Part shown: positions 1 through 13,317 of the stretch, piece by piece | Layout: each line of letters opens with the position of its first letter | Position numbering within the stretch: the first letter of the stretch is position 1 | Source: Leptobrachium leishanense | Lineage: Eukaryota > Chordata > Amphibia > Anura > Megophryidae | NCBI GenBank assembly: GCA_009667805.1 | Contig: CM019069.1 | Coordinates: forward strand, 46,372,201 to 46,436,200 | Length of the DNA stretch: 64,000 bases | Reading direction: 5' to 3' | Translations under genes and position numbers: made by a program | The notes under the pieces: model-generated | The model's input: only the letters and a program-made list of their open reading frames with translations | What the model was told of the DNA's origin: nothing | Databases searched by the model: none

Positions 1-997
1 CAGATGGTGACCTCTGCCTGCCAAATAGGCTGTTACATTAAGGAATACATTGGGAATATCCCCAAATATTTCTTACTGTATAATTAATGAATACATTTTT
101 AAAGAAGCACTGGTTCCTGAGCGTGGTTTTCTAGAAAACCCTTTGGTAGTGACGAGGTTAAAGACTTCGTCTAATAACAATAATGTAATTAATAATACGG
201 TAGACCTGCCTTCTTAAATGGCATCCCTGCTGGGCTGCTGAAAAGCCAATGGGAACACTGTCATGCAACAGGCGCTCAAATTCACCCTGCTTTTAAGTAA
301 TGATCCCCCCTGTGCTTTAGGTTACTCTCTGAATGCGATTGTTTTATGTCAGATTAGAATCGCAAATGCATACAATGTGTCTTTGAAATCAAACTGTTGC
401 TGTGAGTGAGATTCCATGCAGAATTGCCCTCGTACCCAAGACATTATCTGTATTGTGATTGTGTAGCAAAATCTGCTGGTGGTGGTGACTTTTTTGGTCA
501 TAAAGCAAAAATAGACACTTAAGAGACTATAAGGAATGGAGTCACCTGTTTTTCACACCTCAGTCAGTGTGTTGCCTGATCGTTTATACTGGATATGTTT
601 CCCATCCTAGACAGATTTGTCAGTTTTTTTGTGTGTTTTACTTTGGTTTTCTTTGTTTGGTTCCTGGTTTTTCTCAAGTAGCACGTATCCTTGACATTGA
701 ATTGTCCCAGTACATCCTTCGGAACATGGCAATGTGGTTTGGTGCTTGAAGTCACTATTTCTTGGCTTAAAACCCATAATAAAATGAGCGCACTAGGGAC
801 TTCTCTCTCACAGAGACACGTCTGCTTTGCTGATGGACCCCCCCCCCCTTTGTCCCTATGGATGTCACTAATGGCATGCACTGGCCCTGCTGCAAGCTGC
901 TACTGGCCCTGCGCTTATCTTATTCCAAACCTCTAAAGATTGGGCTTTCTGTTTATAGCTAAATTCATATATAGCAGGCTTTATTGAATACGCTGTG
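1..997. other. no gene recognised
   Basis: AT-rich sequence without recognised repeat or coding homology. A C-run lies at 839-848. Short open frames show no family features. Confidence 0.6.
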
Positions 998-1005
998 GGC
1001 TAATC

Positions 1006-1297
1006 CAGGGCTCAAAATTTCAAGTCCCAAACTACTAATCCGGCCATAAGAGTTACTCGCCACCAGTTGCTCCACCTAATCCCTACCCATCCCTTAACTC
1101 TGCCCCTAAGAGACCCGCTCGATCAGGTTAGGTAGCTGATCCCTGCCACCCTGCAGCCTGGGGAAGTGGTGGGCTACACGGTGGCACCGCTGGAATACGT
1201 AGCACAAAATTGTGCTCCCTGTGTGTGCATTTCCACTTGCCCTCACTTAATTTCCACTCGCCAAATGCGAGTAGGCGAGTGGAAATTTTGAGCCCTG
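1006..1297. mobile_element. hAT MITE with perfect 8-bp target duplication
   Basis: 16-bp inverted ends CAGGGCTCAAAATTTC / GAAATTTTGAGCCCTG, 292 bp, flanked by GGCTAATC at 998-1005 and 1298-1305. The 8-bp duplication and CAGGG termini identify the hAT superfamily. Non-coding. Confidence 0.92.
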
Positions 1298-1305
1298 GGC
1301 TAATC

Positions 1306-2329
1306 CATTTGTCATCTTGGTTTTGTTTGATTGCAATAGGTTGCCACATACACATGCAGTGCAGCCGAGTGTATTCCCCGTTCTTGCTACTTTTTTCTGG
1401 GTATCTGCTCATGAACTGAACCATTAAACTGGGGCGTCATGCTGGAGATATATCTTTTATTTACTGTTACCTGCAAGGGGGGGGGGTCTGCTACTGTACC
1501 TCTGGGCACCATAAGAGATCCATTGATAGAAGAGACAAAAATGTAACAAATGCCTTCACGACCGAGGGTCATAAAAACATTTTTCTAAATTTCTGGTGGT
1601 TTTATATGAATTCGGGGCTCCTCAAATTTACTCCATCGCGTACATTTTTTTCCACGTTTGGCTGTAACGTTTTTATATTGTAAGTCTGAACAAATTAGTG
1701 AAAACTTATCACTTGAAACTTATTCTGTGGCCATTTCCGAATATATTTATGTACAAAAAAAATATGCAGGTTGGTCATCTGGACTGCAGACATGTCCACA
1801 GCTTTGTCCACACAGACATGTCCACACCTTTCAGAATCCTAAAAAGAGAAAGCGGAGGGGATGAAAGTCTTCTCATAGACATCCAAAATAATTAAGTTTG
1901 CTGTTAAGAAAATTACAAAACAGTTGAAAATAACAATATTGTAAAAAACACAGTGTGGAGCAGAAAATGGTGTTTTTATATCAAAACACCGAAATAGTGT
2001 GGGGAAAAATACATGGGCGGTATGACATCTTTATAGTGTGGGTTTTTTTGTTTTTATTTTGAAATTCAGCTAAAATTACTTTAAAAACAGCTAAGAGTTA
2101 TATCAAAATGGAAAGCTGTGTCCGTGGACATGTGATACCGGCAATAACTTCCGACGGGCTCGCAGGAGAGCGAAGGTATCACTCATTTTATTACGTATAA
2201 TATAACAATGAGCAACTACAAATGACGTCTATGCCTTCTACATATACATAAGGTCGTTTTGTGTTTGCAGCCATAACTCATCTGCAACCCTGCCACAGTA
2301 CTAGGAAATTTTGCCCAGGGAAAAAGTTT
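1306..2329. other. no gene recognised
   Basis: AT-rich DNA. A weak inverted motif, GGTGTTTTTATATCAAAACA, lies at 1970-1989, and a G-run at 1476-1485. Nothing else seen. Confidence 0.55.
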
Positions 2330-2710
2330 AGGTATGATCAGCAGTGAAGCTTTTCTGCACAATTTGCGCTCCCACGCAACTTGCATAGCATGTGAGCCGC
2401 AAGTTGTGCAGCACTATGGGACGTGCTCACGTCCCATAGCGCCTGCGCAGAGAGATGCATCAGAGCTGCACGTGCATACGTAGATCCAATCGATCGTTGC
2501 CTCTCTGAGTCAGCTCGCTGCCGCGGGTGGTCTCAGGCAGGGCGACGTTGGCACTCTCTCTCTGCACGCTGATGTCACTAGTGACCGGCAGCCGGAAACT
2601 CCTCCGCTTCACCCAGCGTTACCTCCAGATAAGGGGTGGGAGGGCACTCCTCACGCCCTGGCCACATTAAAACTGTAAAGTCGTCAGGTGGAGTAGAGTG
2701 TCCCTTTTAA
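2330..2710. mobile_element. TTAA-type MITE, partial copy
   Basis: The right edge GGAGTAGAGTGTCCCTTTTAA matches, inverted, the left edge of the element at 54010. The shared GCGCTCCCACGCAACTTGC-like block lies inside. The left boundary is uncertain. A further short remnant of the same end sits near 24078-24114. Confidence 0.5.
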
Positions 2711-4110
2711 GTCTTTGCAATTCGTGCATATCTTGGAATGCCAACATATATCGCTGATGTACAAAACCTATGATCATTGAGTGAAATAGTAGTGGTAGAT
2801 GGCAGATTATCATCAATTCCCAATGGATTACAACTGGAAGGTTGCCGTTTGAATTTATTTTCCATAAAGAAAGAAAACACGGCATTCGTGGAATTAACTT
2901 CAAATAACAATCAAAGGGAGGATGTCTCTGAAAGTATTATTCAGAGATTAGAAAGGTCAGCTTTTGCATGTCTTCCATAGGTATAGAGTTCTAAGTCAAC
3001 ACTGATGGTGGTGTGGGGTAAAGGACGATTCCAGAACGATGTGTCTATCATTCAGGTAATAAACCGTATACTTTGCTCTCTCTGACATTACAACAAGTTG
3101 GCTTTAAGTGCTTAATTCCATAACCAAATATTTATTTTATCAGACAGTAAAAATGATGCGATCTGCACATCTTCTCTTTTTAGCACTTCACACGTCTTCT
3201 CACATTAAACGGTATGTGCTTTGAGGAATCACATACCGTTTCACTTCAATGTCACAGGACTGTGTGTTGGTGTTTTCTTTTGAGCAGCACTTTCACCTGG
3301 GCATTTTTTTTCCATTTTTCTAAGTTTAAATTCATTATCCCTAATGTGCTGATGCTCTTTCTTTCAAATCTCTGTCATTTTCTAAGGCATTAAACCTCAA
3401 TTCCAGTTCCTTGTAGTTTCGTTTTAGGTCATACAGTCTAATTCACGCCAAAAGTCTCTTCTTCGATGTTCTATAAAATATGCAAGATTTTATTATGTTG
3501 GGTGCAAAAAAAAAAAAAAAAAATGGTTTCTGGGCAAAACTGAAGTTAATCTTTAGCCTTAATTATTGACATATAGGCATTTCATAGCGATTTTTGGTCA
3601 CGGTGAACACGGCAAACCTTGCTAATCGCAGAACTGAATCTTGGATGCAAACTGTACAGATACATGTGTATTTATACATACATGCATGCTGCTACTTTAG
3701 GGATTGGATTCTCAATGCGTTCCTTACATTGATTTACAGCTTTCTCTTTTCTTTTATAGACAAGTTAATTTTAAGGTCTGCTCCAGATTAAAACAAAAGC
3801 GTGTGCGTGTTTAATTAAAATGTGTTTGTGTGCTCTATTGTTTGAATGGCTATAAGTACAGTACATTACTGTAGGAGCTCGCTTGCTCTTTCTAATACAT
3901 CTGAAGTGTAAAGTAGGATTGAATAAACATTGTAAGATATGTTAATAAAAATTCACTCTCCTTTTGTTGTCGGTGTCTTATTTCTAAAATTCCAAACAAG
4001 GACGACCTTCCACATCATCAAATTACATTAATTTGACAGTATTTTTCGAAATTTGTGCATATTGGCAAGAATGAGCATTAAAGCAAATATATGCACCATT
4101 TGTTTCTTTT
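2711..4110. other. no gene recognised
   Basis: AT-rich, with an A-run of 17 at about 3507-3523 and an inverted ACGGTATGTG / CACATACCGT pair at 3210-3240. No coding similarity seen. Confidence 0.55.
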
Positions 4111-6015
4111 TAAAAAAAAAAAATCTTTTTATGTCTGGGTATTCTAGACCTGTGAGCTTGACATCTGTGGCTGAGAAAGTATTTGAGGGGTTACTAAGGG
4201 TTAATCTTCAGGAATTCATGGGGAGGTATAATGTAATTAGCAAAAATCAGGTTTTATGCAACACAGATCATGTCAGACTAACCTAATTGCATTCTATGAA
4301 GAAGTAAGTAGAAGTATAGATCAAGGGGTCGCAGTGGATGTGATTTACTTGGATTTTGCCAAAGCTTTTGACTCCGTTCCACACGAGATTACTATTTAAA
4401 TTAAGAAAAATTGGTCTAGATAAAAATACTTGTTCTTGGATAGAAAACTGGATAAAAGATAGGGTACAGAGAGTGGTCATAATTGGTAAATTTTCAAGAT
4501 GGACACCAGTGGTAGGTGGTGTCTCTCGGGTCTGTTATAGGACCAATTCTATTCAATTTATTTATAAATGACCTTGAAATAGGCATTGCAAGTCATGTGT
4601 CAGTGTTTACAGATGACGCCTAGCTAGGTAAAGCAATACAATGTGAGCAGGATGTTACTTCGCTGCAGAGGGATTTCGATAGATTGGGGGACTGGGCACT
4701 CAAATGGCAAATTAAGTTTAATGTAGATAAATGCAAGGTTATGCACTTTGGCGTGAAGAACACTCAAGCCACTTATACCCTAAATGGTACTGAGTTACGG
4801 AAATCAAAGCAGGAGAAGGATTTGGGAATAATCATAGACTTTAAACTCGGCAACAATGCCCAATGTCGAACCGCAGCCGCCATGTATTGGAATGCATTAA
4901 AAGGGGGATTCATTATCGTGATGAAAACATAATTTTTCCTCTTTTATAAATCAATGGTAAAAGACGCACCTTAAATATGCCGTGCGATTTTGGGCACCCG
5001 TTTTATGAAAAGCTATTATGGGCTGGCGCTAGAAAAAGTGCATAGACGGTCGACTAAACTAATAAGGGGAATGGAAGGTTTAAGTTATGAGGAAAGACTA
5101 ACAAGCTTAAACCTGTTTAGTTAAGGCTAGGGTCAGACGAACGCACGTGCAGCCGCACTTTATCACCGCCGTAGTAGCAGCAAATGACCGGCAATATACG
5201 AAGTACGGCCGCACGAAAGTGCGGCAACGCAAGCGGCAAACAAACGCATTTTTTTGAGAACGTCAAACCGCTAGTACGGACGTACAGAGTGCGCTGCGTC
5301 CGCTAGCAGCATGTGTGCGTGATTAGGAGACGTTAGATGCTGCTAATGTCCGGCCAACAAAACGTCCAGATGCAAAAAGGGTTTTTATTGATGATCCGTA
5401 CAAAATCACGGACGAAAATGCGCATCGTATGACCGCTATCGTGTATTCCGTGAAAAAATACGTCCATTCGTTCAAACGCACTTTTTCACGGATGACGCAA
5501 AAAATGCGTTCGTCTGACCCTAGCCTTAGAGAAACGGCGTCTTAGAGGAGATCTGATAACCTTATATAAATATATACGGGGGCCATTATAAACCCATTGT
5601 GTGGAAACCTATTCATTAACAGGACTATACACAGGACACGAGGTCACCCATTTAGACTGGACGAAAGGAAATTCAGCCGAAAGCACAGGAAGGGTTATTT
5701 TACGGTGAGAACAATAAAGCTGTGAAATTCTCTGCCTGTTGAGGTGGTTGGGTCAGAATCTGTACAGACTTAACGACTGGATGTCTTCCTGCAAAAACAG
5801 AATATTGAAGGTTAGAATATTTAGTATTTGGGTAAAACCTGCTTGATCCAAGGAGAAATCTGACACCATCTGGGATCAAGAATGAATTTTTTCCCTGTAT
5901 GTTGCATTTTGGCGAACGCTTCAGACTGGGTTTTTTGCCTTCTTTTGGATCAACAGCAGTAGGTGATGTGTGAAAGGCTGAACTCGGATGGATGTCTTTT
6001 TTTCAGCCTATGTAA
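4111..6015 (+). mobile_element. CR1-like LINE, degraded, interrupted by a MITE
   Basis: Reverse-transcriptase pieces appear in order: RPVSLTSVAEKVFEGLL (about 4145), [15 protein letters not shown] (about 4340, with the first catalytic Asp), CSWIENWIKDRVQRVV (4430), ILFNLFINDLEIGI (4550) and FTDDA (4605; the family has FADD or YADD). Stops and frameshifts are frequent. The C-terminal and 3' UTR parts follow, interrupted at 5124-5526 by a TIR element. The 3' end is near TTTCAGCCTATGTAAC at 6015. Confidence 0.85.
5124..5526. mobile_element. TIR element, TAGGGTCAGAC family, copy 1
   Basis: Ends AGGCTAGGGTCAGACGAACG and the inverted CGTCTGACCCTAGCCT, 403 bp, CpG-rich, no coding capacity. It interrupts a CR1-like LINE. 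TTA flanks both sides, compatible with PIF/Harbinger, but the class is not settled. Confidence 0.8.
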
Positions 6016-6551
6016 CAGTGGGTTCTTCAGAGAGCACCGAAATGTCGCCGACACTTCGGGGAATCAAAGTTCCCCACCCTGCGGTGAATTCAGCATTCAC
6101 CGCAGGGTCCCCGGAGTGCAGGGAAAACACCCCGCAAAAAAAACATGCCGGAAAAAGCTGATGAGCTGCCGATCACAGCGCAGACCAGCTGCCTCAAAAT
6201 CAGACAAGCTGACGAACGGGGTAAAAAAAAAGCTTGAAAGTGTCAAAATTGAAGCGCGGTTTGCAAAAAAGAAACCTACTGAACGAAAATGCCTGAAATT
6301 TACATATAAGGTTCTATGAATGTTAATAAAAAGGTCTGTTACCGAAAAAAAGATGCTTTAAAAAAAACAAAAAACTTTTTTGCTGAAAAATGCCTAAAAG
6401 ATCATAAAAAAAAAATCTATAATTAGACTTTTTATTGCAGAATAAAAAAAAATAATATGCCTGCTCTCTGAATGGCCCCGAAATGTCACCGTACAGGGAA
6501 ATTCCCTGTTCGGTGACCTTTCAGGGCCAGATCGTCTCTCTGAATAACCCC
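6016..6551. mobile_element. GGGTTATTCA-family MITE, copy A
   Basis: Ends CAGTGGGTTCTTCAGAGAGC and CTCTCTGAATAACCCC, about 536 bp. It holds a hairpin around CACCCTGCGGTGAATTCAGC. The interior is the inverted, shortened counterpart of copy B, 32 bp away. No convincing coding capacity. Confidence 0.7.
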
Positions 6552-6583
6552 TTATGTGTGTAATATATATATTTATATACCTA

Positions 6584-7464
6584 CAGGGTTATTCAAAGAG
6601 ATCCGAATGGCTGCCGAAAGGGAATCGAACACTGAAAATCACGCTGATGGCCAATCGGCTATCCAGAGAGCAGGCAATTCGCCAAATCCTGGCGAATTGC
6701 CTGCATATACTGTGCCTGTTCGGTGCCTGTTCGAGGGCAGTGAATCCCCATAGAGAAGCAATGCTTCGTCTATTCAGAGAACAAGAACCAGCAGTGAAAG
6801 GTTCCCAAAATGCCCTGCCATTCGGTGGTTTAATTCGGCAGGTTTATTCAGGCGAATCCCATAGGCTTCAATGTTAAAAATATTCCTGTTTTAATTCTAT
6901 ATCTAATAAACCATTGCTTATAATATTCTGCAGTAAAGAGTCTCTTTATTTATAGATTTATTAGGATATTTTAAGCATTTTTCAGGGGTTTTTTTTAAAA
7001 AAAAAAATTTACTTTACTTATTTTTTCTGTAACAGCCCTTTTTATTATCATTCATTGGATCTTATATATAAATTTCAGACATTTTCGCTCAGTAGTTTCT
7101 TTGCAAACAGCGTTTCACTTTTCAAGCATTCAAGCGAACTGTTTTTTTAATTTATTCACTCCATTCGTCTGCGGTGTCGGCTTTTTCCGGCGGCTGCGCT
7201 GCGTGTGATCGGCTCCTGCTCGGGTTTTTACGGCGTTTTCGGCGGGTTATTCCAGATTTTTTTGCGGGTTTCGGTGTGAGTTCGCCCTCTTTTTGTGGTG
7301 AGTTTTCGGCGGGTTTGCGGCGACCTTTCCCTGCAATTCGGGGACCCTGTGGTGCTTGCTGAATACACCGCAGGGTCGCCGAAATGGGATCGGAAAATCG
7401 AATTGAAGAGAAAGAAAAGTCACCGAACGTGCGGTGACTTTTCGATTCTCTTTGAATAACCCTG
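6584..7464. mobile_element. GGGTTATTCA-family MITE, copy B
   Basis: Ends CAGGGTTATTCAAAGAGATC and TCTCTTTGAATAACCCTG, 881 bp. Interior landmarks GGCAATTCGCCAAATCCTGG and CGTCTGCGGTGTCGGCTTTT recur in copy C. Open frames inside are short and not family-like. Confidence 0.8.
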
Positions 7465-9454
7465 TTAGTTACATAGACTGTATGAAGGTGGAGAGATAAT
7501 CTCTCAAAACTGAGTAGTTTGGGTTGAAGTAAACACATGGAAGAACAGTTTATGGGAGAAAATGAGAGCTCTATAGGTATGGAGTCTTATCACGTTTGTG
7601 ACATTAAAGGAATTTCAATCCTGGTGAACACTTCATAAATAATGCACGTAAAAGTTCACAGATATCCTGAAATGGTCTAATCCTGTAGGAGAAAGGATTA
7701 AGCGATACATTTGATTCAAACCTACAGACCTGACTAGAATTGTAAGAGCAGCTTGTCCCTCTTGACCTTATTTTGGTCAGGACATACTGTGCATGTATTT
7801 TTGTCATGTCTTGATGCATCATGTATCACCTACCACCCCTATGAGCAAGTCCCGGCTGGTGTCTGACACTATGAAATGACCTGTATTTGACACCAAGGTC
7901 ACCTACACCTTGTTGTGATACCTTATCGGATGCTGTTTTAATGTTATGGTGTGACATGTGATCCACCAGCAGCAGCAGTGTGGTATCAGATGACTGTTGC
8001 CATCATACAGAGTACCCCGGAGTTCTTGTATATTTACGGAAAAGGTTGCAGAGGACCACTAGCAACATGCAAAGCAATGTAGTGAAACGTAAAAGTAGAT
8101 ATTGATTAAGTACAATGGATTGTTATGTTATTTCATATTACAATGTAGGGATTATTCCCTAAGCACCTTTTGTAGCACCAAAGTTCACCGTATTATAGAA
8201 CTGTAAAAATCAAAATTGTTTGCAATTACAGTGAACTTCAGCTATTTATCGCCTTTATTCGTTTGTAAAATCAGTAAACTGCAGCTATTCTCCAACTACA
8301 TTTGCTCCACCATAGTTTGCAGAGCCAGGTAATATACTTTTGTGATTTTGAAGTGGTGATCTTCATTGAACTCCGACAGAACACTGAAAACAGCGGCACA
8401 GCTTCCACTGAAGCTACAGTGACAACTATGCTGATGTATACAATAAATATTGTTGGTTGAAACTACATTGAGAATTACGCTAAACAACTTCGTCAAAAAC
8501 TGCAGTGGCAACAGTAAGTACACAGTAGATTCACCATTCCTGATCCCCTGAAGTTCTCTGAAGTGAAGCCTCCACTCTTTGACTAACTGTGATCATTGAA
8601 TGACCCATTATGAGATTCTATTCCAGAGTATCACCTTTGTCATAGGATAATACCATTTTCAGTGTTGACATTTCATCATTTGTTGGACGTTATTTTAAAG
8701 TGCACCTGTAGGATGGCTCTTTGCTCGCAGTGTCCACTCCCCCTGCAGAATATCTTAATTTTTCCAATACATGCGTATATACCGTAAAGATGCTGATCTA
8801 TATAAAGGGAGGCATGCACGGTCAATTGGGCATAAGTAGTTTTGCCCGTGACGGATGCACTTTTAAGAGCTTCTGTAAACGCCTTAGTTCAGGTAGCATC
8901 GATGATTAAGAGTGCGGAAAAGCATAACTGTTTTCATGTGATACATACAGCACTAATTATAAAGTAATTTAAAAACAAAGGCATTTTCTTTAAAAGAATC
9001 TTGGTACAATGTGTGAAACATAACATGTAGTTAAAAGCTATACGTAGGATCCACTGGCTATTTTGAATGAAGGTTGCTGTTCTCAAATAAAAAAATAATG
9101 TTGTACTTTTTTATACATTAGATGATGTACTTATTTATTCATCACTTGTAGAAATTTCATTCATTAGCTGACAGTTCGGAATACTTTATGGAATCTCTTA
9201 TTGTAGAGTATATGAAACACGGGCTTCAATTAAACTGCTCCATAGCCGAAATCTGGACCTTTTTCACGCATTTTTCAGTTCAGGAGATTCTGGTCATGTG
9301 AGGGCTCCCCTGCTGGGTGGGCATTCTTGGTGCATAACCAAGCGGCATTCCGCTCAGGCCCTCCTGTTTGCCAACTGCGGGCCTTTGCTTTCACTCCAGA
9401 CACACCCGAAGCCGCCTCAGCCGTTTCCTCTGGGGCTTGCCCGTGTTGGCGACC
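7465..9454. other. no gene recognised
   Basis: Apparently unique DNA without recognised repeats or exons. Frames present are short and lack family motifs. Confidence 0.55.
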
Positions 9455-9462
9455 ATTCACGG

Positions 9463-10854
9463 CAGTGACGTGCGGTGAGGTCAGTGGCTGGTGAGGCACT
9501 GGCTTGTATCAGAGCTAGATATACACAGGATATTGCCCCGGCTCTCATGGATATTGCCCCAGCTCTAATGGATATTGCCCCAGCTCCTCTCATGGATTTT
9601 TCCCCAGCTCCTTTCATGGATATTGCCCCAGCTCCTTTCATGGATATACTGCCCCAGCTCCTTTCATGGATATACTGCCCCAGCTCTTCTCATGGATATT
9701 GCCCCAGCTCCTTTCATGGATATACTGCCCCAGCTCCTCTCATTGATATTGCCCCAGCTCATGGATTTGCCCCAGCAGCTCATGGATATGCCCCAGCACA
9801 TGGATTTGCCCCAGCACATGGATATGCCCCAGCTCATGGATATGCCCCAGCTCATGGATATGCCCAGCACATGGATATGCCCCAGCTCATGGATTTGCCA
9901 CAGCACGTGGATTTGCCCCAGCTCATGGATGTGCCCCAGCACATGGATTTGCCCCAGCACATGGATTTGCCCCAGCTCATGGATACTGCTCCAGCTCATG
10001 GATGTGCCCCAGCTCATGGATTTGCCCCAGCAGAGTCACAGGGTTCCTGCAGGGGAGGGCTCCTTACTTACCTGAGACAGCTCCTCACTGGCTGTGCTGT
10101 CCAAGAGAGAAGAGGTCGGCTGCTTCCTGTCCCACGTGTCTCTGTGGTGCTGGCACGAGGTCAGGTGATGTAGGAGGAGCTGCTGGAGCTTGAGAGTGTG
10201 TGACTGTGACAACCCCTCCCTCTGTGCTGAGCTCATGTGTGCTGTGTTTATCACACACACATGCGCTCAGCACTTTCTGGAGGGGGTTTGTCACAGTCAC
10301 ACTGCTGTGATCTCCCTGCCCGCCCCCCACGATTGACGAGGACAGTCACATGACTGTCCTGCATCAATCAAACCATGGGAGCACTGCCTCCCATGGTGGG
10401 TTTTTTAAAAAAAAAAAAAACTTGCTTGAGACAATGGAGCTTTCCCATTGGCTCAAGCTTCATTTGCTGTCATTGCCTGGAGGCAATGACGAGCTTGCCT
10501 GCTACCAGCCTGAGCTCTGCAATTAGCGTAGCGTTGGGCTGCGTAAATTGCATAGCCTAGGCTGGCTAAGTGCTGCCCCTGCTGTCTGTGTAGTGTATTA
10601 CACACACACACACAGCAGCCGGCAAACTGAGAAAGTGAAAGCTGCAGGAGAAAAAAAAAGCGGACAGAGAAGAAACAAAGCACAACGAGGGAGCGAGGAG
10701 AGGTGAGTATGAGTATAAATAACAATTTATTTACAGTTTAAATGTACATACACACACATCACATGTCATTACAATACACACAATGAGCTCATTAATTTAC
10801 TGGCATGACAGGGGAGGCGGAGCCTCCCCTGCCACCCCTGAGTGCACGTCCCTG
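9463..10854. mobile_element. hAT element with internal minisatellite
   Basis: Starts CAGTGACGTGCGGTGAGG and ends CACTCAGGGG-complement ...GTGCACGTCCCTG. It is flanked by ATTCACGG (9455-9462) and ATTCATGG (10855-10862), an 8-bp duplication with one change. No transposase. Shares both ends and the 3' third with 37584-39564. Confidence 0.88.
9530..10035. repeat. minisatellite, 18-bp type with longer early units
   Basis: Units of CTCATGGATATGCCCCAG (18 bp), with earlier units of 24-26 bp such as CTCCTCTCATGGATATTGCC. Most units are a multiple of three, so long frames stay open on both strands; this is not a gene. Confidence 0.92.
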
Positions 10855-10929
10855 ATTCATGGCCATCTTTGCATGCATACAGCGGTGGCCAATCATAGCT
10901 GCCGCTCCACCTTAACGTCTGGACTCTAA

Positions 10930-11741
10930 AACCTCGCAAAGTCCTGTCGTGGATTCTATTCTGGGATCCGTCAACGCGTCTCGTACTTCGCCTTCTGAGT
11001 TCTCCCTTGGTCTTTTTCTCTTGCCTTGTTTCCTTATTTCCTTATTATTCTTCCTTGGTTCCCCTTTCCTTTATCCTTTTGCTTTTCTGGGAATTTAACG
11101 GTGTATGACCTGGCCTGCTTACAGACTCCGCTTGCCTTGCTGTGTATTTAACCATGTATGACCCAGCCTGTTTTACGACTCTACCTCTGCCTTTTCTTTT
11201 CTGTTACTGCTGTTTTTCTTCTTTACTCTTCTAATAGATCCGACCATATTAACCTCCCTGGCGGTCTATTTCTTCAGCAAACTCTGTGCTGAAAACGGTC
11301 TAATTTTTTTTTTTATTGCCCCCCCTAGCGGTATCCCGAGTGTGGCTCGGGGTTAATGTCCTATGTTGGAAGCTGTAAACCCGAGCAACACTCGGGATGC
11401 CGCTGGATACATCACCTCTCCCTGCGCTCCCTCGATGTCCCCAGTTGCCTCCTCCAGCGACCGCGACCTCATTACTTCCTTGTTTCCTCCTCGCGAGAAG
11501 GAATCCACGAAGTAAAACGCTGTGATCGCTGGAGGAGACTGCAGAGATCAGCGAGGGAGCGCACGGAGAGGTGATGTATACAGCCCGAGTGTGTCTCGGG
11601 GGTTACCGCTCTCAGCGGTGAAATTTAACTCAGAGACACACTCGGGATCACCGCCAGGGAGATTAGGGACCGGCTACTTAGCTTAGGGTTCTTCTTGGTT
11701 TTTGTTGGTCTCCTCGTTCTGAGTCTTCCTCAATCATGACA
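10930..11741 (+). mobile_element. possible Ty3-type LTR remnant with MITE insert
   Basis: Pyrimidine-rich sequence with repeated GTATGACC(T/C)(G/A)GCCTG blocks and the terminal GTTCTGAGTCTTCCTCAATC followed by ATGACA. It resembles vertebrate Ty3/gypsy LTRs in style only; no partner LTR or internal region was found. The MITE 11249-11666 interrupts it. Confidence 0.3.
11249..11666. mobile_element. TTAA-type MITE, CCTCCCTGGCGG ends
   Basis: Left end TTAACCTCCCTGGCGGT, right end ACCGCCAGGGAG(A)TTA, 418 bp. The interior shows a second inverted motif around CCCGAGTGTGTCTCGGG. The TTAA flank is typical of piggyBac-like MITEs. Confidence 0.8.
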
Positions 11742-12277
11742 TTTCAAATGCTAGTTTACCAGTATTTCGATTCCACATAAAAAATTGGATCAGGTATCTG
11801 CCCTCACGGCTATCCTTTTTTCAATGGAAATATTGGATTTGGAGATTTAATTTGAATTTATTGCTATACCAATTTCCAAAACGATTACAAGTTCTGACGG
11901 GTGTTGGTAAATTAATTTTCAGGCAATAGACTAGAGGTAATAAGACTGAAATCTTTTTTTAAACCATGGAATTTTCTAATATGTTTTAAACACAGAAATC
12001 TGAAAGATGCTGGCTGAAAATAAGCTTTTTCTGGTCAACTTTACCTCAGACTAACGTCATTTATCAAATATCGCCTAACCGCAGATTTTTTTTCTTCAAC
12101 TAAATCGTCTGATAGAATAACATTCAGCCTATTGTATGAAATACTAGCTTTCACTAGTTTTGTCACATGCACTGTATGTGAATAAAATGACTAAAAATGA
12201 TGAGGAACACAGCCAGAGTTATTAGATTATTTGCAATGTATCTTTAAAAAAAAATGCAAATGGAATGTAAATATATC

Positions 12278-12328
12278 GATTTTTTTTTTTTTTTTTTTTT
12301 TTATTATTTTTTTATTTTTTTTTATTAT
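12278..12328. repeat. T-rich microsatellite
   Basis: A run of about 24 T followed by T-rich sequence with ATTATT interruptions, directly before the MITE at 12329. Confidence 0.9.
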
Positions 12329-13185
12329 CCGGGTTATTCAAAGAGATCCGAATGGCTGGAGAAAGGTAGCTGAACGCTGATTTTCAGCATTTGGTTACCT
12401 TTCTTGGCCATTTGGCTATCCAGAGAGCAGGCAATTCGACAAATCCTGGCGAATTGCCTGCACATACGGTGCCTGTTCGGTGCCTGTTCGAGGGCAGTGA
12501 AATCCCCATGAAAAAGCACTGCTTCGGCTATTCAGAGAACACAAACCAGCAGTGAAAGGTTCCCGAATTGCCCTGTCATTCGGTGGTTTAATTCGGCAGG
12601 TTTATTCAGGTGAATCCCATAGGCTAACCCATAGGTTAAAAATATTCCCGTTTTAATTCAATATCTAATAAACCGTTCATTATAAAATTCTGCAGTAAAG
12701 AGTCTCTTTATGTATAGATATTTTAGGATATTTTAAGCATTTTTTTTACTATACTTTATTCTTTCTGTAACAGCCCTTTTTATTATCATTCCCTGGACCT
12801 CATATGTAAATTTCAGACATTTTCGCTCAGTAGTTTCTTTGCAAACAGCGTTTCACTTTTCAATCACTCATGCAAACGGTTTTGCTAATTTATTCACTGC
12901 ATTCTTCTGCGGTGTCGGCTTTTTCCGGAGGCTTCGCTGCGTGTGATCGGCTCCTGCTCGGGTTTTTTACGGCGTCTTCGACGGGTTAATACAGATGTTT
13001 TTGCATCTTTTCGGCGTGCATTCGCCGAGTTTTCGGCAGCTTTTCCCTGCACTTCGACAGCCCTGTGGTGCTTGCTGAATACACCGCAGGGTCGCCGAAA
13101 TGGGAAAGCCGATTTGCACCGAATTGAAGAGAACGAAAAGTCACTGAATGTGCGGTGACTTTTCGAATCTCTTTGAATAACGCTG
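12329..13185. mobile_element. GGGTTATTCA-family MITE, copy C
   Basis: 857 bp, same orientation and order of blocks as copy B. Right end CTCTTTGAATAACGCTG. It is preceded by a T-rich microsatellite. The A, B and C copies define one family. Confidence 0.8.
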
Positions 13186-13317
13186 TATGTTTCCATAAAA
13201 GGGACACCTGCTATACACTGTAACAATTTTATATTATTTTAGAACCTGCCTACTACTTAATGTCCGGCGAATAGAGACTAAAATCAGCAGGAACAAGTAT
13301 TTATATTTGGAAGATTA

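Noticed and set aside
5963..6319. 118-codon frame spanning the LINE end
   Set aside because: It crosses the LINE/MITE boundary at 6016, so it cannot be one gene.
9475..10173. 232-codon frame with HGYAPA-like repeats
   Set aside because: It is the 18-24 bp minisatellite inside an hAT element; units are multiples of three.
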